Shown piece after piece: positions 57,239 through 64,000 of a DNA stretch of 64,000 nt (position 1 is its first letter; each line of letters opens with the position of its first letter). The DNA lies in NCBI RefSeq assembly GCF_001540865.1, contig NC_033628.1, forward strand, positions 6,064,231 through 6,128,230, in the 5' to 3' direction. Both the position numbers and the translations under genes were made by a program. The notes under the pieces are model-generated. The model did no database searches and had not been told where the DNA came from. It worked only from the letters and a program-made list of their open reading frames with translations. The DNA is from Ananas comosus. Lineage: Eukaryota; Streptophyta; Magnoliopsida; Poales; Bromeliaceae.

Positions 57239-58449
57239 ATGGATACTGCATCAATTAGCCGGGAGAATAGGAAACGGCGGAAAGTTATTCTTAGTCGCCG
57301 GAGAAATAAGGGAGTTATTCAATCTCTTGAATATACGCAGCCAACAAATATAGACTCAACTTTCATAGACTCTACAATTGGCCGGTTCCTCATCTAATTC
57401 TGCCGCATTTTTCTAATCAATCGTATCTTGGTTTACCGCAATATGAGTGCCAATCATGCGGAGCATTACTTTGGTATAATGAGAGAATTTATAAATCTCG
57501 GAACGAACAAGTACCGAGGTTTTCGATGTGCTGCGAAGAAGGCCGTGTCTATGTGTCGTTGCTGCGTGAAACACCTCATACATTAGAAATTTTGTTGGAT
57601 TACCGAGTGGGGGGATTGTCTAGAAAATTTAGAGACAATATCAGAGCGTACAATTCTATGTTCGCATTTACCTCAATAGGCGCCAAAGTTGATACAGAAA
57701 TTAATAAGAGACCAGGTCCATATGTATTTAGAATTAATGGCCAAAATCATCATATTATGGGTTCTCTTCTTCCAGCTGATGGACATCGTCCTAAATTTGC
57801 TCAACTTTATATTTATGATACTGAGAATGAGATCTCCAATAGAATACGAGCACTTGGCATTGACGATGGCGTTGAGAAAATTAGTAGGAACATTGTGACT
57901 GATTTAATTAAAATGTTTGATGACCAAAATACAATTGTTAAAGCATTTAGAATGGCACGAGATTATTTTGTACATAATGATTTTATGCCCATGAGGTTGC
58001 GATTAATTGGAGCACGTGGGGAAGTCTTGCAGCAATATAATTCTCCTTCATGCGCTGAAATTGTTGGTCTGATAGTTGGTGACTTAGGCAGTGTAGATCG
58101 GCAACGTGATATTATTGTTGAGCATAAAACAGAAGGCTTAAAACGAATTAGTGATTTGCATCCTTCTTTTATGGCTATGCAATATCCTATTTTATTTCCC
58201 TATGGTGAAGATGGTTTTAGGCTTGGCATACGATGCAGGCAGACATCCCGCAGGAAAACAAATTCTCGGCAATGTGTTACAATGCGTGAGTTCTATGCTT
58301 ATCGAATCCAAAATAGATTAAGGGAAGGGAAGACATTGGTACGTGGAGGAAGACTTTTTGAGCAATATATTGTTGATCCTTTCACATGTATTGAAGAAGA
58401 AAGACTGCAATACATTAGAAGAAATCAGGCGAATCTTAGAACTGAAATA
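57239..58449 (+). CDS. Helitron Rep/helicase, N-terminal part (interrupted)
   Basis: ATG at 57239 opens MDTASISRENRKRRKVILSR, which is lost by a +/-1 frameshift somewhere near 57355-57395. From about 57391 the second frame reads PHFSNQSYLGLPQYECQSCG, with the CxxC...CC cysteine pattern of the Helitron N-terminal zinc-finger region, then continues through MCCEEGRVYVSLLRE, the DLHPSFMAMQYPILFPYGEDG segment and FYAYRIQNR typical of the Helitron helicase-like domain. It stops at TAA 58450-58452 after NLRTEI, where relatives continue (usually EIYKGI), so a nonsense mutation is likely. Open frame from 57526: 308 aa. Confidence 0.85.
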
Positions 58450-58452
58450 TAA

Positions 58453-61400
58453 AAAGGTATTAGAGATGCTGTTGTTGAAGGAGATGTAGATGGTAATACT
58501 ATTGGTAAACGAATTATATTGCCTTCGAGTTTTACTGCGGGTCCTCGCTATATGGTTCAAAATTATCAAGATGCCATTGCTATCTGCAGGCACTCAGGGC
58601 CTCCCGATTTATTCATAACATTTACCTGCAATGCACAATGGCCTGAAATTAGAGATGCCCTGGAATTTATTAATGGCCAAAAAGGTGAAGATCGGCCTGA
58701 TATTATTAGCAGGGTATTTAAGCTGAAATTGGAAGTTTTAATGGATGATATTAAAAAGAACCAATATTTCGGTAAATCAGTGGTTGGTATGTCGCTATAC
58801 AATTTATGTTGGCCTCAACTTTACAATTAACTTTATCGTTTTCTTATCGCATTTGCACCATTAACTTTTCCCCTCTAACATTTGCCTGCAGAGTTATATA
58901 CCGTTGAGTTTCAGAAGAGGGGCCTTCCTCATGTTCACATGCTGATATGGTTACATACAGGCCATAAATATCTTACAACCTCAGAGATAAATTCAATTAT
59001 TTCTGCAGAAATACCTGATCAAATTAATAATCCAATCGGCTATGCATCAGTTGCTAAATTTATGATACATGGTCCATGTGGATTAGCTAAACCAGGAGCC
59101 CCATGTATGATAAAAGGTCGCTGCTCAAAATATTTTCCAAAAGAATATATAAATGAAACGGTTATATCTGAGGATGGATTTCCTATTTACAGGAGAAAAA
59201 ATAGCCATTTTCGTGTATTGAAAGCTGGTATTGAACTTGACAATAGATTTGTTGTTCCTCACAACTTGCAATTGGTTATTAAATATCGGGCTCATATTAA
59301 TGTTGAGTGGTGTAATAAGTCAAGGCTAATAAAATACTTATTCAAGTATATCAATAAAGGTCCAGATAGATCTGCAGTGGTTTTAGAAAATAATGTCCAT
59401 TATACTGATGGAGCTCCTGGAAAACAATACAAAAATATTGATGAAATTAAGCAATATTTAGATTGTAGATATTTATCAGCATATGAGGCGATTTGGAGAT
59501 TGTTCCAATTTGATATCCACTTTAGGCATCCATCTGTTGAGCGGTTATCTGTTCACCTACCGATGATGAATAACATAACATATCATGGTGCTCAAAATTT
59601 AATTAATGTCCTCAATCGTCCGAATGTTGAGAAAACAATGTTTACGGAATGGATGCATACCAATCTCAATTATAATGATGCTCGACAATTAACATATGCT
59701 GAATTCCCAACTGAATGGGTTTGGCATTCAAGTGATAAATTTTGGTCGAGACGAAAACAAGGATACCGTATCGGCAGAATAGTTTACATTCATCCAAATG
59801 CAGGAGAGCTATACTTTTTACGCATGCTTTTAAATGTAGTTAGAGGGCCAAGAAGTTATGCAGAGATTAGAACTGTACACGGTGTCGTACATGAAACGTT
59901 TCGTGCTGCATGCGATGCCCTCGGTTTACTCGGTGATGATAAAGAATGGAGAGAGGCATTTGGAGAGGCTTCACAGTGGTCAGGCTCAGTTGAACTCAGA
60001 CAATTATTTGCAACATTAGTGATTTACTGTGAAGTAGCAGATCCACTTAAATTATGGAATGAATATTGGGAATTAATGGCAGATGATATATTATATAGGC
60101 TAAAGCGTGTTTTGGGTGTGGAAAATCTCCGAATACCTCAACTCGAACTTCAAAACCATGTCCTATTTGAGTTGGAAGTTATATTCAACAAAAATGGTAG
60201 TTCGCTTACACAATATAATCTGCCGATTCCAAATAGGTTGATTGTTGACGGATTAAATAATAAATTGCTCGCGGAAGAATTGGATTACAATAGAACCGAA
60301 TTATTACAGGAATATTCAGAACTCTTTGATGGATTAAATAGTGAGCAGAAAATCATATATGATGCAGTCCTACATTCTGTATATCAAAATATCGGAGATC
60401 TTATATTTGTTTATGGTCATGGTGGGACGGGCAAAACATACCTTTGGAAAACTATAATTGCAAAATTACGTTCTGAAGGAAGAATAGTTTTAGCTGTTGC
60501 TTCCTCAGGTATTGCATCACTCTTATTGCCCGGGGGAAGGACTGCCCATTCAAGATTCAAAATTCCTATCAAACTTGATGATTGTTCTGTTTGTGAAATT
60601 AAGAAAGGCACGCACCTTGCAAATTTAATTGCACAAGCTTCTTTAATTATTTGGGACGAGGCTCCAATGAATCATAAAAATTGTTTTGAAGCTTTAGATA
60701 AATCCCTAAAAGATATTATGGTGACAGATGAACCAAATATTTGTAGTAAATTGTTTGGAGGAAAAACTATTATTTTGGGTGGAGACTTTAGGCAAATTCT
60801 TCCAGTTGTCGTTGGCGGAACTAAGCAAGATATTTTAAGCGCGTCGCTTACAAGATCATACATATGGAGTAAGTGTAAAATCTTCCGGCTTTCTACGAAC
60901 ATGAGATTACTTCGAGGCTCAATAGATGGCACAATGGACACTTCTTTATTAGAATTTAGTCAATGGGTTCTTGATGTTGGTGATGGCAAAATAAATGCTG
61001 TGAAATTAGAAGGTGAAGAAGAACCAACTTGGATCAAAATTCCTGACGACCTGCTGATAAAAGTTAGCAAAAATGGTATCGAAACGATAGTTTCAGATAT
61101 ATATGATCATATTGAGGAAAACTACAATGACCCTAATTATCTGCGAGATAGAGCTATCATTACACCTAGGAATGAAGGTGTCGATGAGGTCAACAGCTAC
61201 GTACTCTCTTTGTTACAAACTGACGCCCAATTATATTTAAGCTCAGATTCAATATGTAGTTCATCAAAAAATGCAGAGGAGAATAATTTACTTTATCCGG
61301 TGGAATTTCTAAATTCTTTAACATTTAATGGAGTTCCGAATCATGAATTAGTTCTAAAAGTGGGAAGTCCAATTATGCTGCTTCGTAACATCAACCAAAG

Positions 61401-61800
61401 TGCCGGTTTGTGTAATGGAACTCGATTAATTGTAACTCAACTAGCTCCTAGAGTTGTCGAAGCACAAATCTTTACGGGCAACCATATCGGTGAGAAGGTT
61501 TATATACCCCGCATAGTAATGAATGTAGTAGAATCTAAATGGCCATTTGTGCTAAAAAGGAGACAATTCCCGGTTCGCGTGTCTTATGCAATGACTATTA
61601 ACAAAAGTCAAGGTCAAACATTGCAAAAAGTAGGCATTTATTTATCGCATCCTGTTTTTTCACACGGACAACTTTATGTGGCGATTTCTCGAGTTACTTC
61701 ACGAAAAGGGTTAAGAATTCTTATCGAAAAAAAAGACAAAGAACCTGAGGGGTATACAAGAAATATTGTTTTTCGTGAAATATTTGAAGATTTAGAGTAA
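58453..61800 (+). CDS. Helitron Rep catalytic and Pif1-type helicase region
   Basis: Continues the same frame after the stop at 58450: 58453-58786, intron 58787-58891 (GTATGT...TGCAG), then 58892-61800. It contains the HUH nuclease motif GLPHVHML (58921-58944, His codons at 58930 and 58936) and the two-tyrosine motif KYLFKYINKG (Tyr codons at 59335 and 59347), used to nick and join DNA in rolling-circle transposition. The C-terminal SF1 helicase has Walker A GHGGTGKT (60415-60438), Walker B IIWDEAP (DEAP at 60655-60666), GGDFRQILPV (60778-60807) and the final LYVAISRVTSRKG motif. About 1080 aa with no further stops, ending TAA at 61798-61800. All catalytic residues I can check are kept. The upstream stop and frameshift would prevent a full-length protein. 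Confidence 0.93.
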
Positions 61801-61911
61801 TATAATCAGGTTTGCTTCATTTCTTTGAGAATTACAAAAAAATATATTGCATTATTTTTTCCATGATATTAATGTCTCTCTCCTGTTAATAAACAGATTC
61901 TTCATCCTACA

Positions 61912-63934
61912 ATGGAAAATGTCCTTTTATCACAATTATCACTACACCAGCAACCTTGCAAAATCAAAGTTCGTATCTGCCGGATTTGGGAATCAACTAC
62001 TCCATATTCAAAGGGAGATATTTTCAGTCTAGATTGTCTATTGGTAGATAAGGAGGTGCTCAATTTTTCCTCCAGCGTAACAATTTATACAATGTGTTCT
62101 CTATTTTTCTGCTGCATATTCTTTTGTCACATACTTTTTTTGGGGTACCAGGAGTTTTCGATGCAAGCAACGATACGCAAGCAAGACGCAGAAGACCTTA
62201 AATGCCGGATTACAGAAGGCAAGGTGTATGTAATAGAGAAATTTAGCGTAATTCCAACTAGGAAAAAATTTGTGGCTGTCGATCGTTATTACATGATTCA
62301 GTTAAGTAAGTCGACACAGTTTACTGAAGTTGAAGATGATTCAGAAGGAATCCCATTACACAGTTTTAATTTCTCAACGTTTTACGAAATTAATAAGAAA
62401 CAACACAACGATTCGATTTTAACAGGTACCATTTATTGCAAATATTATTTACTTTTACAAATACTTATGTATATCTAATAATTGCACGTGTTATGCTGCA
62501 CAGATGTTGTTGGAAAAATTGCGGCTATCGGTGAAATAACCCACAGATATATTAGCCAATCACTACCTCCAATCAGAAATTTAGAGATAGAAGATTTTGA
62601 GTTAGTGATTCATATTTGCAAATCATCTTATTTCGACTGGCTTCATTACTGCTGCTGAATTAATATAATTTATTTTGCAGGAGAACCACTATGCCAGCGA
62701 CGTTATGGGATAGATTTGCGACAGATTTTGATGAGGCGAATATTTACGAGGAAGAGAAAAGCACTCCTATAATCATAATTCTTGCTGGAATGACAGTTCG
62801 AACGTAAGGTTACGACATAAACATATAAGTTTAAATTAAAATGCTATTATTATATATAATATTGTTGACCTATTACTTCGGTTTTTTTTCAATACTTCAA
62901 TATAGAGAAAGTACATTTATCGACATGCTCAGCATCGAAGATATATTTTAACCTCAAAATCCCTGAAGTTCTGGAATTTCTGAATAGGTTTGCCGCTAAG
63001 TAAAGTTTCCTTTAATTTCCCAACCTTTAATACATTTTATCACTATACACATTTTTATTTAATGCAGGCAAGGCGAAGAACCTAATGCAATCCAACGCAT
63101 AACTTATGGTGAACAAAAAATCATTTCTCCTCTAGAAGAAATGTGCCAAAATAGAAAAAAAATTGCTGAGCTACTAAACCCAGACCTTTCTGATTTCGGA
63201 GTAAGTTTATAATCAGATAGCCAAATAAAAATTTTACTGCTTCCACTATTTGTCAGTATAATTTGTTTTCCCGCATTCTATCTGTGAATAGGATGTAAAG
63301 TTCACATGCGAAGCTAAAATTGTGAAAATCGATACATCCTATGGCTGGTGGTATAAAGCATGCCATAATTGTAAAGCAGCCGTGAAGGAATGTGATGATA
63401 TATTCTGGTGTGCCCGTTGCAGTAACAACGATCAATCTCCTGTTCCATGGTGAAATTTACTATACCTTTAAAATATGAAACCCTGTGCCTGATTATTATA
63501 CTGACGTTAATGTCTAATTCTTCTAACTTTTACAAAATTAGGTATAAATTGAGCGCAGTAGTTGAAGACTCCAGCGGGGTAGCCAATTTTACCATATTCG
63601 GCCAATTGGCTTAGGATCTTATTCGTATACCTCCACAAATTTTAGCAGCAGCACCTAATTCCGATAAATTTACACTTCCTGTGGTAATACAAACAATTAT
63701 AAACCAAACACATATTTTCCAAATCATGGCTGATTCACAAAGATTCAGAACGAGCACTCCATCCTTTAAAGTCCTTAAAACTTTTACGATCAACAACGAT
63801 GCAAAAGGTAAAAGACAAAACAAAGATAATATATTTATAAAATGTGAAGATCAGCCATACTCATCTACAAATAAAAAACAAGGTCAGCCAGAATATTTGG
63901 AGGAAATCTCTCCCACTCTAGCCACTTCTTCGAG
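61912..63934 (+). CDS. Helitron-associated RPA1-like single-strand DNA-binding protein (broken, partial)
   Basis: Exons with GT-AG borders: 61912-62055, 62152-62425, 62504-62600, 62681-62803, about 62906-62999, 63068-63200, 63292-63449 and 63542-63934, continuing beyond the window. The first two give an OB-fold like RPA70 DBD-A (CKIKVRICRIWESTTPYSKG, EGKVYVIEKFSVIPTRKKF). Later exons give GRT-like TTMPATLWDRFATDFDEANI, LSTCSASKIYFNL, and the DBD-C zinc ribbon (KACHNC ... WCARC). RPA coats single-stranded DNA; Helitrons are thought to use their copy during transposition. Intron 1 is 96 bp without a stop, so it could be read through. The frame does not close between exons 4 and 5 without a 1-nt shift, and TAG at 63612-63614 interrupts FGQLA/DLIRIP. 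Confidence 0.85.
63612..63614 (+). other. Premature stop in the RPA-like gene
   Basis: TAG in the frame SGVANFTIFGQLA-stop-DLIRIPPQ. The protein-like sequence continues for more than 100 codons after it. A CAG or AAG ancestor is likely. Confidence 0.7.
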
Positions 63935-64000
63935 GTTAGTTTTTATATGTGTATATGTTTCTTATTGCCGAAAATAAACATTGAACATTTCCTATTGACG

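Larger units (their letters stand above)
57239..64000 (+). mobile_element. Helitron coding core (Rep/helicase plus RPA-like), continuing past the window
   Basis: A Rep-Pif1 helicase gene followed 111 bp later by an RPA1-like gene on the same strand is the signature of plant autonomous-type Helitrons. The 3' CTRR end lies outside the window. The 5' end is uncertain: 37102 is the nearest convincing TC terminus, which would make a very large or composite element. Both genes carry disabling changes, so this copy is probably dead. Confidence 0.85.

Noticed and set aside
1..64000. tRNA, rRNA or organellar insertions
   Set aside because: No sequence resembling a tRNA cloverleaf, rRNA or plastid/mitochondrial gene was noticed. 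I could not run a covariance search to exclude them.

Overview
This window is plant nuclear DNA, most likely from a monocot. The evidence is a GC-rich first coding exon, GT-AG introns inside long AT-rich stretches, a dense load of plant-type transposons (hAT, TRIM, LARD-type and Ty3/gypsy LTR elements, long-TIR MITEs, Helitrons) and short TTTAGGG motifs. I cannot fix the species; pineapple or a relative is only a guess. There are no prokaryotic features. One ordinary host gene is present and nearly everything else is mobile-element DNA or gene fragments.

Region 1-19.1 kb: an LTR remnant, then a hAT element (1651-4798) with a second copy of the same family inside it. The outer hAT ends 54 bp before the probable start codon of the host gene, an IBA57/YgfZ-type mitochondrial folate-binding Fe-S assembly factor (five exons, 4853-18973). 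Its third intron is about 11.5 kb and holds four long-TIR MITEs in TA arrays, a TRIM-like element and a 2.6 kb solo LTR with an exact 5-bp target duplication.

Region 20.5-30.8 kb: a complete LARD-like retrotransposon with two LTRs of about 3.3 kb, a 3.6 kb non-coding interior, a PBS, a PPT and an exact target duplication AGTTA. The 3' LTR differs from the 5' LTR mainly by 1-2 base indels, which looks like uncorrected long-read gap filling rather than natural divergence.

Region 31-37 kb: an LTR fragment followed by isolated exons of host genes, one from a GH51 alpha-L-arabinofuranosidase and three from a 3-beta-HSD/reticulon-type dehydrogenase.

Region 37.1-57.2 kb: starts with a Helitron-type 5' end and consists of degenerate, repeatedly copied modules, a solo LTR and a 5'-truncated chromodomain Ty3/gypsy element (pol ORF 47.5-50.05 kb plus 3' LTR).

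Region 57.2-64 kb: the coding core of a plant Helitron, a Rep/Pif1-type helicase (one frameshift and one premature stop) followed by an RPA1-like single-strand DNA-binding gene (one premature stop) that runs off the window. These two products are the usual pair in plant Helitrons.

Four of the six N gaps are single Ns used as joins, and three of those are flanked by near-identical direct duplications, so some apparent repeats here are assembly artefacts.
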